From Tubiluchus corallicola (taxonomy: Eukaryota > Priapulida > Priapulimorpha > Priapulimorphida > Tubiluchidae): a stretch of 64,000 bases of DNA. This document shows, piece by piece, positions 1 through 13,900 of the stretch. Each line of letters begins with the position of its first letter. Positions within the stretch are counted from its first letter, which is position 1. The stretch covers positions 126,001 to 190,000 of the forward strand of contig JAQGDQ010000018.1 of NCBI GenBank assembly GCA_030141605.1. The letters run 5' to 3'. A model generated the notes under the pieces. It ran no database searches. It worked only from the letters and a program-made list of their open reading frames with translations, and was not told the DNA's origin. A program made the position numbers and the translations under genes.

Positions 1-1802
1 AATTGACTGTCTGAAATCTTAATTATTTATGTTCAGATGATTAACTTCTTATAAGCCAGCAAAGATTTGCCAATCTTGTGCAACAAAGACTAGGTTAATT
101 CTTGCAATAAATGGACATGTTTCTGTTTTGTTTTCTTTTTAGGAATTTTTCTTAGGAGAAAACAGGTATTATTCTTTCACATTAATATGTACAATAAAAA
201 TTAGCTTGGCTTTATTCTTGTAAAGCTTGTCTATACCACTGCAGCAGTAAATTCATTTCTCAAGCATGGTATTTTTACTACAGCAGGATCTTGTATATTT
301 GCCCTGGTATCAGCTACCAGTACTTACTGCTGTTTGCCTGAAAACGATCCTTTCAGGATATGCTTGTTTTTACTACTCGCGTTGCAATGGAACCAGTAGA
401 CGTCATGGTTTATGGCAAAGACATGAAATCAATTAGCAAGCCGGTTTATATTAAATAGAAGAATTATTGTGGTTGTATTTCACTGAAATTGAATTTAAAC
501 TTCTCTCTAGCTTCTGGTTTAAATTGTGGTTGTGCTGATGCATTTAGTCGTTTGCTCAGCTGTGGTTGTTGGTGTTTGTTTCTTTGTTATGTTTTCATAG
601 TTTTGTGTTTCAATGTCACTTTAAAGGTGCTTCGAATCTATATGTGTGCATTTAGTAGCTAGGATTCACTGCAGTAGTAGCTAGTCAGCACTAGAACCAG
701 CAGCTAATCTGTGCATACAAGTCTGGGATTCCATATACTGAATCTGATGAAGCTAATATGTGTGATGTGTGTAAATAAAATCAGACAGAATCCAGCCGGG
801 AATCATTGCGAGAAAGGATAACATGGACACGTAGTTGGCTGTGTAGATATCTTTGACTGCTGTCTGTACAGATGAAGCTTATTGTGCAAAGTGTACTTCG
901 TGTAATACCAGTTGTCACAGTCATTATATATTCCTCGATATTTCCTAATTGTTAGTGCTTATTAGCAAATTATGAAAAAGTTTATAGTTTCAATGTGGTA
1001 CTAAAGGTGAGTAGTCTGGATTACCTGCTAGGCTGTTTTATCAAATAGCACAGCACATTTATGATTAACTAGTCATCAAATCATCATTAGTTGAACTAAT
1101 TATTTATGACTTGATAATTATCACATACCTATTGTAGTTGTACAGTACTTTAATTTGTCTGTTAAATTAATTGTAATGGTTAGTAAACAAGTGCTACTTG
1201 TTTTTGAAATGGCAATTCGGTAGCTTCCATGCTTCAGTTGAAGACTCAAACACCACAAAATTGTGCCCTAATTTTGAATATTCTACATTTAATTATTATG
1301 TATGTTGCTTTTTATGTTCATGCTTATGTATGCAAGCTCTTTCCATCAGAATATGAATGTTTATAATTACAAATGTTCACTGCAAGGTCTGCAAACTAAG
1401 TTGTTGATGAATCAGTTAATCTTTACTGAGGCCATGGCTGTCTTCTGTTCTTGGGCTAGCACAAGATTTCTTAAGAAGGTTGTATAAGGTTTCACTCATT
1501 CCGGAATGTGTCTGTTCGCAACTTGCAGAGAAAGTAAATATATATACGCTATACTGGACACAGAGATTAAATCTAGAGTCACACAAGGAAAAAAGATATG
1601 TGTCTCAAAAGTCAGTATACTCTTTAATTTCTATTTTTTAGCTTTTCGTCTTATCTTAACAAACTTTGGCATGAAGCATAAGTGGTCTTTGTCAATTTTT
1701 TTATTTAAATTTTGTCTGAAACTCAAAATGTCTAAAACTCAAACTGAAACCTAATAAGAAGTCCTTTGATCATAAACTGGAGTGCAGTGGAAATTCAGAA
1801 CA

Positions 1803-2078
1803 GCATATGGACCGCTCTATGGTCTCACTATTAGTTTTGTACCAGTGTAAAGCACTTCCTCACTGCTCGCCAACTGTGAGAGACTATCAATGCAAGATAT
1901 TGAACTTGCCACTGGATTGGTCCCTGAGGCTCTTTCCACTGGAAGTTTAGGACTTGACGTAGTTGACATTCTGGAATTTTTTACAACCAAGCTAGAATTC
2001 CACAAAAAGACCAACGCACCTTCAGTCGTCCTTCATGATCTCGAAATAACAATTAGAGATTGTTTTGCAAACGTCTAA
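1803..2078 (+). pseudogene. Unrecognised weakly coding stretch, interrupted once
   Basis: From about 1803 one frame reads as plausible protein, has one in-frame TAA near 1850, then stays open to a TAA at 2076-2078. Its last part includes LEFFTTKLEFHKK and ends DCFANV. The composition is not low-complexity. I do not recognise a family. It could be a degraded gene or transposon fragment, a terminal exon of a neighbouring gene, or chance. Confidence 0.2.
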
Positions 2079-3252
2079 TTGGAAAAGCTTGCTGTTGTTA
2101 GAAATGCTTGTGTTAATCATTAGCATAAGTGGTTTTAGTTCATCTGTACCAATTTTCAAATGTTTTATTTGTTAAAGTGTACTGACTTTTGAAACTATAT
2201 AGCGCCAAGCCAATTAGACCTTTTTTAAATCATAACTGTCTTGCTATCATTCTTTTTTAAGTGACACATTCTTGATATTGGTGGTTGGATTATAATACAG
2301 GCTCTACAACTCAAGCACCAAAAATATGCTAAAATTCTTCTTTCAGTGTTTAATAATAAGAATTTCATTTTCAGTTCGGTCTCTTTTAAGTTTGCAAATC
2401 TTTATTAGCTAGACAACTGAGTTGAAAGTTGTGAATGTTTAATATACGAGTAATAAATACTTCAACATCAACTTGTTACTATTTTGCTTTTACTGATTGT
2501 TGTCAAATGGAGTACCAGCGCCTGATCATATTTGTAGAGCATAAAAGCTGGGTGTTTATTTGTTAAGACCAGTAAATTGGAATGCCATGTGTTGGGAAAA
2601 AGCCGCTTTGCACCGTCATTGCTACTAACCAGAGTACGTTGAATAGTGCATCATCCCATTTCTTGTGACCAGGCTTGAAATGTTTATGTGTAACTTAATT
2701 TTGTTATAAATTAGAAAAAATGATTTATAAATGCCATTAATAAAGTCACTGTGTGATTTGTTACTTCTTTTAGTTGAAAAAATATGTAGAGAGTATTGAA
2801 ATGTTTCTTACATTTGAGAATGTGGATTTTGTATCTTGTCTTATTCCGTGCACACTAGCACGCTATAGTAAGTAGATGAAGCATAAAGGAAGATAAAAAA
2901 TTTTACAACTGCTCTTCACTTAATGTAACAAAGCAAATCAGGTTCTTTCATTTTAGAGATTATGCAATGTGTACACTTGCTTTATTAAGAAAAAGAAAAG
3001 TCAAGTGTTACTGTGTGATGCATATTGACTGTTTCCATGTGTCCATAAATGCTGTGTGTATTAACAAAGATCACAATGTTCTTGCCACCATTTTTGGTTG
3101 CAATTCTTGAAAATTGGAAACAATAACTTTTTGAAACCATGTCTCTGTTGAAATTTTAGCATGACAGTCAGTGATCAAGAAATAAGTATAGCAGTGGCAT
3201 TAGTCTTATCATTGTACTGTGAATTAGGTTTTGGGAGCATAATATTTTGCAG

Positions 3253-3376
3253 GGACGAGAATAAGACGGCGTGCGTCACCACTTAGTGAAAGAACCGAAA
3301 TTAGATTCACAACAACAATTCCATACTACTTCCATTTCTCAAAAATTCAAATTGAAGGAATATCATTGTGTGACGT
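3253..3376 (+). CDS. Candidate upstream exon of the giant gene
   Basis: A TTTTGCAG acceptor is followed by an open frame with a basic Ser-containing motif (RRRASPLSER). A GT at 3377 would end it in phase 2, which is the phase exon 3841 requires. There is no domain to confirm it and the donor (GTGTAT) is weak. Real but differently bounded, or chance, are both possible. Confidence 0.22.
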
Positions 3377-3840
3377 GTGTATAGATCCTGAAGAGACCAA
3401 AACTCACCTCATCGGGAAAGTGATCAGTAAATATAGGTCTTTAGAAACATGAAACTCGCTAAATCACCTAGGTAGTGGTGGCTTCCCCTCGGCGGTTTGA
3501 TGCGTATGTCGATGATACGTCACACGTCATGGATTGTCCATTACGTACATGGATACATTTACATGTGTTTAAATACAAACTGATGTATGCGCATTACGGA
3601 TCAAGCATCACGCATTATGCTTAAGTGGAGTCCTACCTTTACTCTACAAGTAGAGCTCAAATTGAACTACACAAATTACCAGTCATATTGACATATACCG
3701 ATGTATAACCAATGAATAAATCTTTAGCTTTGCCATACTTAAAGCATGGTGTTGTATGTTTTATCCAGTCATTGTTATTTGCATAGATAAATTACTGTTA
3801 CTTCTGAGTACTACATAGAAATTTTAACACTTACTCACAG

Positions 3841-6800
3841 GGATGACTACTATGAGAGTCAGACTACAGAAGTCACCCAGCAGGATTTTCGACGAGTACT
3901 GAAACGACACATTGAAGTGCGGCACAAACCGGAATTCGTTCGAGAACTAATGGATAAATACGTGAGAGAAGGTGATCCAGTCACATTTGAGTGCATCATT
4001 ACTGGTGAACCGGAACCAGATATCGTATGGACTGTGGATGGCAATGAAATCAGGTATTTGTTAAAAGTAATACCAGTGGCGGCTCGTGTATTGGTACTGT
4101 TGTACTGCAGCACCCCCTGTTTTCACTCATTATTATCAATAATATTCAATATAATGATCTTTTTTCTTTAATTTTTTCTTTAAGCTTGTGTGGAGCCAGA
4201 GGACGTGAGGGAATTACAATTTGTTTCAGATCCCAAGCAATACAGTGTTTGGCTTCTGTGCGCATGCGGCCATGTGCACATGTTTGAGATAAGATACTGT
4301 ACTTTAGGTAGAAAGAGTACTGTCGCTCAGTGCAGTACATGTTGTCAGTTGTCACATACTTAAAAGCCATGTATCGGCATATTCTTCAACTGCGACAATT
4401 TAGGCATTCATAAGAAAACAATATTTTTTGCTTAGGAGTTTATCAAGGTTATGTTTGAATTAGTTTGTTTGTTTAAAATTACAATTACAACATTATAATT
4501 ACATGTGTTTGTTTCTTTTTACACAGTATTAAAAGAATGGCTAAAAAAAATTTTAATTATGCAGCACCCCCACTAATTTTAGCTACGAGCCGCCACTGGG
4601 TAATATTGTAGAAAAATGTAGATTTTTGCTGTCCTTCCTTTATTTCTTTGAGAAGTGGTCCCTCCAGTGAAAAACTATTGATTTTCTAGAGAATGAGACT
4701 ACACCTGTAGCGCCCTCCATTGAGCAAACCTTCGAACATTGTGTTTTGCAAAAAGTACAAGAAAGATGTTCAGAAATAAGGATCTTTCATTTTGGGTTTT
4801 CTTGATGTCCCTTATCCATAAAATTCCTTATTTTCATTAGTTGTGTTATACTTTATATTTATTTATAGAAATATGAATGATGTGTATTATTAATGTACCT
4901 TGATTCGTGCTACGATTTAAATCAATGTAAACAGATTTTCAGAAGGCATAGAAAAACTTTAATTTACATATTTGTGTATAAATGTTAACCTGTTCCCGTA
5001 GCTATGAACATGTAGTATACGTAGTTACCGTGTTGCCTTCCCGTTTTGTCACCGTTTTGCAGGATTGTTGATGCCCGCTGAAGCCTCCTGCTGCTCCATG
5101 ATTTTGAAAGTGGTTTTGGAAATGGCTGCGAAAATGAAAATCTTCATCATCACCAATATCGTCAAACAGAGAATCGAAATCGAATATTCCGTCTCCATTA
5201 TCACCATGTTGGGCCCTTTGGTGAAATTCATTGTGGTGCTTGAAGTGTTCATCAAAATTCTTGAAAAAAGCTTTGAAATCGAAATCAAATGTCGTGCCGG
5301 TATTTGCCCATGTACCTGATTGGCCAAAATTGTCATATTGTGCACGTTTGTCTCTGTCTGACAGAACTTCATAAGCTTCGGCTATTTTTCGAAATTTTGA
5401 TTCTGCATCGTTGTCCTTATTCTTGTCTGGGTGGTATTTCAATGCTAGTTTTCTGAATGCTTTCTTTATTTCTTTTTCTGTTGCTGTTCTTTCTACACCT
5501 AAAACCTTATAGTAATTTTTACTGTTGTTATCTTCATTGTCGTTGTTTCCTGGTCCGTCACCTTTTGCAGGTGTTACGTAGATGCAGAAGATGAACACGA
5601 ACATTAATAATTGGCTTCCATCCATGAATATTGTTAACTTTCACCAGCCTTATTTTCACACATACATTAAGAACAAAAGCTAATTTCTAAGAAATGTAAA
5701 CTTCCATAAGACAGCTTTCTTAGCAAAACACTCATCACAAATGCTATCTTGATCCTCCTCGTGATAGAGATTTGGAATTTTTAACAGCTATCATTTAAAA
5801 AGCTATAAATAACTTTCAAGGCTAATTCGAAGACTTGTTTCACATCAGCTATCAACCTGCAATAGTCATGTAATTTCGGATAAAATTTACTGTTTAGAAC
5901 GTTTTAAAAACACTGTAATTGTTTTAACAATAATTTAGTGAAGCAATTGTTTTGAAATTTTCAGTTTGTTTTAACTTAGAATTTTTTTCTTCTTTTCAAC
6001 TTGACAAAACTCATCAGCCTATAGAATTTTCTTTTCAATGTGGTAAAGGTGCATCAACCTATAGAATTTTCTCTTTTTCAAAGTGAGTAAGCTGCATCAG
6101 TCTATGTGCACTTGTAGTGGCATAACCTTCGTGCATTCTAGTTGTTATAGCATTCCCAACTTTATTACAGTGTCTTTGTTTTTGACTATGTATGTTAGAA
6201 AAATGTTTGAAAATTGATATGTTACATAGTTAATTGCCTACACTGTTTTTGACTACTTTAAATAGTTTTAAAACTAAATTTTTTTACTTATTGCCATTTG
6301 GTGACAACACCAGCGAACTTTATTTTAATTACATTTAAGTTTTTAGCAGTTAGGCAAATGGCGTAGTAATCACTTCAAATACTAGCTTCTAATATGCAGT
6401 TGTTGTTGGTGAACAGAACAGTTCTCAAACTAAATTATTCTTCTCTTCTGCTCTCATAAATGTAATAATAGTTTTAGTTTTAAGAATTTTTGTCCAATTT
6501 TTGCCTCCATTTGTATTTTTAACAACAATAATTATTTTGTTTTAAAATTGTTTAAAATTTAGTTATTGTTACTGTTATTGTTTGCTGCTGAATTTTTGTA
6601 TAACAAACCTGCAACCTGAAATTTTGTATTCTTGAGTCTCTTATTATTTGCAATTAAGTTTATAGCTCACTATTATCCTCGATTAAATTTGCTAATGTGC
6701 CAGGTCAAATGTGCTAGAAATCATTCGAAGTAAGAATTTGACGTGGATCATATTAAGAAGCATTCAACAAATTTAGGTACATTAAGTGTAGCAGTATTTC

Positions 6801-7994
6801 ATGAGTTGTGCATTATTTGCCTAAAAGCAATTGATTGATGGTATCGTGTCAGGAGTTGTGTATTAACTGTTTTTCCTGTGACGTTTAGTAGTATTTATTT
6901 ATTATTAAATTCCATCAATTTTTTTTCATAATTTCATTAAGACAATAACTAAGAAATATAGAACACACCTTTTACTTTTGATTGTTAGTTTGATTATTAA
7001 TTTCTTTTATAAATTCGGCTGGTTTCATATTTTTCCACAGAACTAAATCTGTTGGAACTATATACTTACATTTTTTTCTAATTTTGCACTAACTTGGAAG
7101 TACTAATGACTGCACTCCGTCATCATTCACTGATTATCAGTAACATCCCATTCGCCATAATATTTCTCTGACTGCTGCTGGAAGCAGAGAAGGAGGTAGA
7201 GAGCATTAAATTACACATAAATATGCCTCCCAGAGAGTTGAAAGGTTGGATTTCCCTGGAGAATAAGGGTTAAAGACATGAATGGTGCAGATGAACAGTA
7301 ACATTTTGTGATAATTCTTCGACTTGGCAATTGTTCTCTTTAAAGAGGAAAGTATTGACCAAGCAGAATATTTTTAATGACTAATAAACAGTGTACTAAG
7401 CACAAACAAAACGAACATTTTAAAAAATTAGTTTACATTTTTTGTAAGATAATAAGATGTTCATTTTGGACTAAAATGCACTTTCGTGACTTGAAATTTA
7501 ATTCTTATTTACCATTCTGCTGTTTCTGTTTCTGTTTACTGTTTTTTGATATAAAAAACCACAATTATTAACTTAACGAAACCAAACCTGAAATTGTTAG
7601 ATTCCTCGGCCAGTTATTAAGTTTAAATTAAGACCTGGCTTGATACCAAGCTCTAGCATTCCTGGCGTTGAACTTATAATACAGAAGTGCTTGGTTCATA
7701 TCTAGACTCAGTTCCGATTTCTTCCCATTTTCTTTTTTGTTCAGTTGGTTTAAAACTTTTAATAATTGTGGGTCATTCCACCATTAAATAATAGTCTTGA
7801 AATTAGGATTATGAAATAACTAATTATTGTCTCATGTTTTTGCAGAGAGTCCGATGATTTTCACATGACATACAGTGATGGGATTGCTAGGCTTCACATC
7901 CGGAAAACTTTGCCCGAGGATGAAGGGGAATATAAATGTACAGCTACCAATGCAGCAGGCCATACATCCTGCGTGGCTGACCTCAATGTAAAAG
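3841..7994 (+). CDS. DFRXXL motif and Ig domain 1
   Basis: Exons 3841-4053 and 7846-7994. The first begins after a CACAG acceptor and reads DDYYESQ, then DFRRVL, an exact match to the DFRXXL motif with which vertebrate MLCK binds F-actin. The Ig I-set domain follows: B-strand FECIITG, core Trp in DIVWTVDG, then across a phase-2 intron the F-strand motif [11 protein letters not shown]. Both disulfide cysteines are present. The 3.8-kb intron inside this Ig holds a DNAJB9-type gene on the opposite strand and a hAT-like insertion. The closest relatives by pattern are the Ig domains that flank MLCK and twitchin kinases. Confidence 0.88.
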
Positions 7995-10900
7995 GTATAT
8001 TAGGCAACTGTCGAATTAAAACTCAGATATCTGGAAAGAGCAATAACGATGTAAAAACACTTTACATTTTTATTCGTCTCCTACTTAGAACTCACACGAA
8101 CCATAATAACTTTTCTTATGACTACTCAAAGGTTGTATTACGCCATTCTGTTTTCATTTTTTTGCAATAATTAAATAATCATTACTTTAATCACTGTCTA
8201 ATATTCCCCCTGATTTCTTTTTTATGACCTTTTCTATTTCTTTGTAACCAAATTTTTCTAATATTGTAAATTTTGAATAGTTTTTATAGTTTATGATTTA
8301 CTGGTTTTTAATGGTTTATTGAATAAGCCTACATGTATCAATTTATGAAGTCAAATAGATCTTATAAATTACTGTATATATTATACTGCAATGCAGATGA
8401 AACATTTTCCATTGCCATTACAATCAAATCACATGCACATTAAATTATGTTTCAGTTGCTGTAACTGTAAATCAGAATCCTTGCATTTACTACGGACATT
8501 GTTACCAGTTACCACAGGGCAATGTTCCGTACTGTCATTGTGTTTTCATGTTTATTAAGCATTTCCACAATTTTTTTTAATTTTACATCGTTACATTCCT
8601 GTTTTATCATAAATATTACTATATTATATATATTAATATAGTAATATATATATATGTATATCCAAAGCTTTTTACTATACACGTTTTGTGAATGGTATAG
8701 CATATTTGGTAAGTTTAAAACCTTTTGAAACATTTTTATCAGTTATGAACAGAAGTTGTAAGCTTGCTCTTTGCATCTTTTAACACTTAAATGGCATTAC
8801 GGACAGTAGACTCACATTACTGAAACTGACATTGAGCAAATGTATAATTTTTTTCCAAGTTTCAATGCCCCCATATAAGTTGGCAGTAAGCTCCTATTTC
8901 AATTTTATTGTCAATTATATTGATAATGGGAGAACATTTTTGGTATTGGGAGACTACGAATTTTGCTTGTTTTAGATAAAAAAAGAGTATAATTAATTTT
9001 TCTGTTTAATTTGAATGTTCATGTTAACTGTATAGCGTCTTGTAATCATAAATGTTCATGTTCATTTTGCATTATACAAATAACCATAAGCACAACCATA
9101 GTTTTCTTCTATGGTTAACTTACATTTCCATAACTTTATCTATATAACTTTCCCAGCTAAACTGCACACCACTACTGTTTAGCCCTTACATTAATTTTTA
9201 TGATTTTTAAGTGCAATTTACGTCGTCCAAACTTAATACAGCAATTTAGTGCTGACAGTATGCTGACTGTAATTATTTTGTTTATTTAACCTGATGCTTT
9301 GGATCTGATTGCTGACTTTCCTTACCGGATGAAAAATGGATGATTTTTGGTTGTAAGTATTGTTGGCAGTTTGGTCATACATGTTGTTGCAACTGTCGGT
9401 GGCTGTGGTTTGATCATGGGTTTTTTATTAAATCTAACTTTTCCTTTTTCTGAAAGTTCCTTGACGCCTCATTAACATATGATTATCTACTAATATACTT
9501 ATTTAGGCTTTCAGTTAGTTTTATCATTATCATTGACACCTTCCCTCATATTACATCTTCTCGCAAGCTGTACAATTCCAGCAACTAGATTTTTGTTCTT
9601 TAACTTCTTGCTTGAATTCCAGGTGGCGGTATTTTAAAGAAGGATTTTTCACGATCCACTGATTATGGTAAAGCCATGCAAGAAATGCTTGAGCATTTCT
9701 TCTTAGATAGAAACGATGTTATCAGTTGATTTCAGCATTCGAATTCTGTTTACAGAATTCAAAACGAATCTGAAATAACAGCACATGTTCTTAAGATCCT
9801 TTCCTTACTGATACTTTTACAGACTTTCTAGATTCTCTTAACTTGTGATGACTAATGAATGATCTTTGTCTTAATTAACGGTATACTATCAGTGCATGTT
9901 GCTATGTCACTGGGAAGAGTTCGTTTTGTCATTTTTGCCTTTGAATAAGTGGGATAGATAGATTAGATTTGGTTGTCTTAGACTGTGATTGATTTGCAAT
10001 TGACTCATCATTTTCAAACCTCTAAGATGCAATCTGGTAACTATATTTATAGTTGTTTCCAGAGTAGCATAAAACATTTAAAAATCTGTCTGGCAAATCA
10101 ATCACCAGCAAACAAGGGTTAATTCAATGTTATGTAATTGTTAAATTGTATAAAATAATGTTGCAACATCTTGTTATGGCCTTATTACGTGTTCTTTTGT
10201 ATGTCGACGGGTAGTTAATGTTTAGAGTGACAAATTTTTATCATATGCTATATATTAGGCATATATATATGTATGTTCTTGTCAAAGCTTGCACTTGAAA
10301 ATGTATTGTGACAATTGTGTACATAGATTTACTTTGTAAGTTAGTAAGTCTGTCAGTAATTTATGTTCTTTTTAGTGCTACTATTTCCTTATTTGTGTTT
10401 CTCACTTTGGCTATTTGCTTTCCTTTGTTTAGGTAGTACATGTTACAAAAGCGGCACGCTTGCACGTATAAAAATTTGGTTTTTTTAAATTCAAAGAATT
10501 TGTTAACTTTTAAAATTGTGGCATAACAAAACTACTCTAACTTGCATGGCAAGAGCAAGATAACTTTATTCAAGGCGAAATTCGTTGCTTTCTAGACTGT
10601 AATTCTTCATATTGACATTAATGCAAGCTTTTTAGAACATTCCTTGAGGCTGAGAACTGACATTGTAATTAAATTGCATTGTTATAACTTGCATGTGTGT
10701 TTGCATTGGTTTGTATCTTTAATCTTTGTGGAAATTTCAGATGAAGAAGAGGAAATTCACATGCGAAAACAGGGAGGTGGGTTGTCAGCAGCTAAGATCG
10801 AAAAGGGACCAGGAAACGTTACGATACGCAGAGGAAAAAAAGTCACAATCAAGGTACTAAATGTTTCTAACAAACATTTTGTGGTTAATATAAGCTTGAT

Positions 10901-13900
10901 ATTAACCCAGTTTCTAGTATAGGCTTTAAAGTGTCTAAACTTTCAACTTTGGTAATTTACTTTTTAGGGTACTGGTAAGTTAATTATAATGCATAAGCTA
11001 TTGGTTATTTTGAAATTTCCAGAAGCGACGTGTAAGGTATAAATCTGGTGTGTCTAATATTTGCTTGTTCAAGTTTCTATATGTCCGGGTGGCACAGAAA
11101 AAAAAACATTGAGATTTAATTTACACTACATTTCAAACCACCAGTCTATCAGTACATCTAAGCCCTTGCTCTAGCTACACACAGGATAAGCGTGGCATAT
11201 AATAGCCAAGAATTTGTGCTACCATATCCATTATCGAGTTGATCAACATTAGGCATTAGATGTGAAATGAAAAATATAGAAACCTTAAAAAAATCTTTAC
11301 AATAAGTTTGAACATCTTGTACTGTATTTACCTTTGCGTAACAAACTTTGCACTTAGGTAAGATTTGCGGGGGATCCTATTCCTGAAGTGAAATGGTTGA
11401 AAGGTGATAAGGAATTGTGCGCTGGAGGTCGTATAAGCATCGAAACACACAATAACTTAACCAAGCTTATCATCAGGTATGTGATTAATTTTATCAATTA
11501 TTTTTTACATATAATTTTGCAAATATAAAATAGTACGTGTAAAAGTATAATTTTGGTCTACTATTAATATGTGCGCTGTTTTATCTATAACTACTTTAAG
11601 CAGAATCAGATTCATGCTGATATTTCATATGTGTCTACTTATTCATTTTGTTAATTTAATTTATTTTATTTAATTTAACTTGGTTTATTTAATTTTTGAA
11701 CACCTTCCAAACATATTTTATTGTCAACCGGTTTCTAACTTATTATTGCTCATTTTCAAGACATTTAAAATACAAAAAAATCACCAGATTGTAGAAACAA
11801 TTTAAATGAAAAAAATCTTTGGTTACTACTGATTTATTTATTTACTACTGATTAAGTGGTTTCTACAATCAGATGATTGTTTTTGTAAATAATACCTTGA
11901 AAGTGAACAATATAGTGTTCAAAGAAGGTCAGCAATAAACTATATTCAGAGATGCTATACCTACATGCCAAATGTGGATAATTCTAATTGTTTTTTAAAC
12001 AATCCTAATCTTATTTTTGTTTTTAGTGAAACTGAATTTTTAGCAAAATGCCAACTTTGACAATAATTTCAATTTTTACTGTTTTTTATTTACAGAGATG
12101 TTCGACCGGAAGACAATGATAAATACACACTTACAGTGGAAAACAGTAGGGGAAGTGACTCTTGCAGTACCACATTAACTGTTGAAGGTTTTTGTGACAC
12201 ATTTATGAACATTCTGATTTTATTAATTATTATATCCATGTAGTATATGCAAAATAAAACATAAGACATAAATGAAAGTGAAATTAATTAATTTTTATAT
12301 ATATTTTGTTTCTTACATTGTTTTGGTTGCAGCAGCAAAGTAGTGACTTAGTGGTATCTTATAGGTGTAAATATTTATGATAGTAAATTTACATTTGCAG
12401 ACGTACCTGAGGCCCCAGTGGGACAACCAATTGTGAGCGATATTGCTGCTAACTCTTGCAAGCTCAGCTGGTCACCGCCTGTGTTTGATGGTGGATCTGC
12501 AATTACTGGTTATACTGTTGAACTATGCAAGGCCAAAGACAAACGATGGAAGGTAAACTTATTTGTAACAAATATTTCTGTCAGAATCACTCCAAATAAC
12601 ATTTAATTGTGTTTCATATAATTTTTGTCTTTCCATAGTTTGTAGTCTGGTTGCTGCTTTTATTTCTTCATGCGGAAAGTCAAACACTTCTCACTGAGGT
12701 TTTGTTGCTTTTCACAGGTAGTCAAAGAAGGTGTTCAAGGCCTCTCTTACGAAGTAAGACGCTTACAACCTGAGACAAAATACTTGTTTAGAGTTAGAGC
12801 ACAGAACACTCATGGTTCTAGTGAGCCTAGTGAAAGCTCTGAACCATGCACAACTTTGGAAGGAGGTATTTACGTATTAGGCATTGTTTGTGTAATTGTA
12901 TTTCGTATAAATAAGTTTGCTTATTCATTCTGTGATTATTTTACAATGGATGTAAAGACGCTTTAGTTATGAAACTGTATTTCAAACTATATTACAATAG
13001 TATTTTTACACTCTTGTATCACAGTTATATCAAGTTTAATATTACAGAGGAAGAATGGCCTTATGAACCAAAACATGTTGTCCTGCAAGAAAATACACAC
13101 ATCCGTGACAAGTATGAGATTAAAGAAGAAATTGGAAAGTGAGTGTACATTAATTTGTAGCTTGTTTGATTGAATACACTAGAACAATAGAATATTTGTT
13201 AAAGTGAAAATTTATTGTGTGTGCTATATTATATAGTTTTGAACCAAAATTTGTTGATGAAGCCATTTACTTTTGGTTTCTGTTAGTGTTCATGTGAAAC
13301 ATTTGAAAACACTAGTGCAACAAAGTTTAACGTCTTGACTTTTTTTAGAGGTCGGTTCAGCACGGTCCATAAATGTGTTGACAAACACACTGGAAAAGAG
13401 TACGCATGTAAACTGATTAATGCAATTAAGCAAAGCACTCGCAAAGCTGTGCGTGATGAAATTGACACAATGAATCATTTACATCATCCTAAACTGCTTC
13501 AGGCCACAGATGGTTTCTCTCAGGGAAAATACATGGCTATTGTAACTGAATTGTAAGTACAGATTAAATTTGAAAGAAAATTGCTACAAATTGTTTTATA
13601 AGTCTAGTATTCTAATTGCTTATTTGCTTGTTTTAGAATCCCAGGTGGTGAATTGCTAGAACGCATCACTTCACCAAATTACATTCTGACTGAAAAAGAC
13701 TGTATTATATTCATGAGGCAACTTTGTGAAGCCCTGAAGCACATGCACGATGAAGGCTATATTCATTTGGATATTAAACCTGGTAAGATGTGTACAGTTT
13801 TTCTTCAAATTAATTTAGTAGTTTCTTAATTTGAGTAGACATTAATAGTATAAGAAATTAGTTTATTGTTACATCAAAGTCACTTCGCTTATTTTATATG

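Larger units (their letters stand above)
1..3840. other. Upstream region without a supported gene
   Basis: AT-rich sequence with frequent stops in all frames. Two short stretches look weakly coding (1803-2078 and 3253-3376, listed separately). A patch around 3240-3640 is richer in CpG than its surroundings. It may be the 5' part or an intron of the giant gene, because exon 3841 begins with a splice acceptor and needs an upstream exon ending in phase 2. Confidence 0.5.

Noticed and set aside
780-860. Possible exon after TCAG reading TESSRESLRERITW
   Set aside because: Very short, weak donor, no domain, and no phase constraint to test it.
5626-6000. ER stress element upstream of the DNAJB9-type gene
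   Set aside because: Looked for CCAAT-N9-CCACG and the XBP1-type TGACGTG on both strands; only a poor partial match near 5758-5775.
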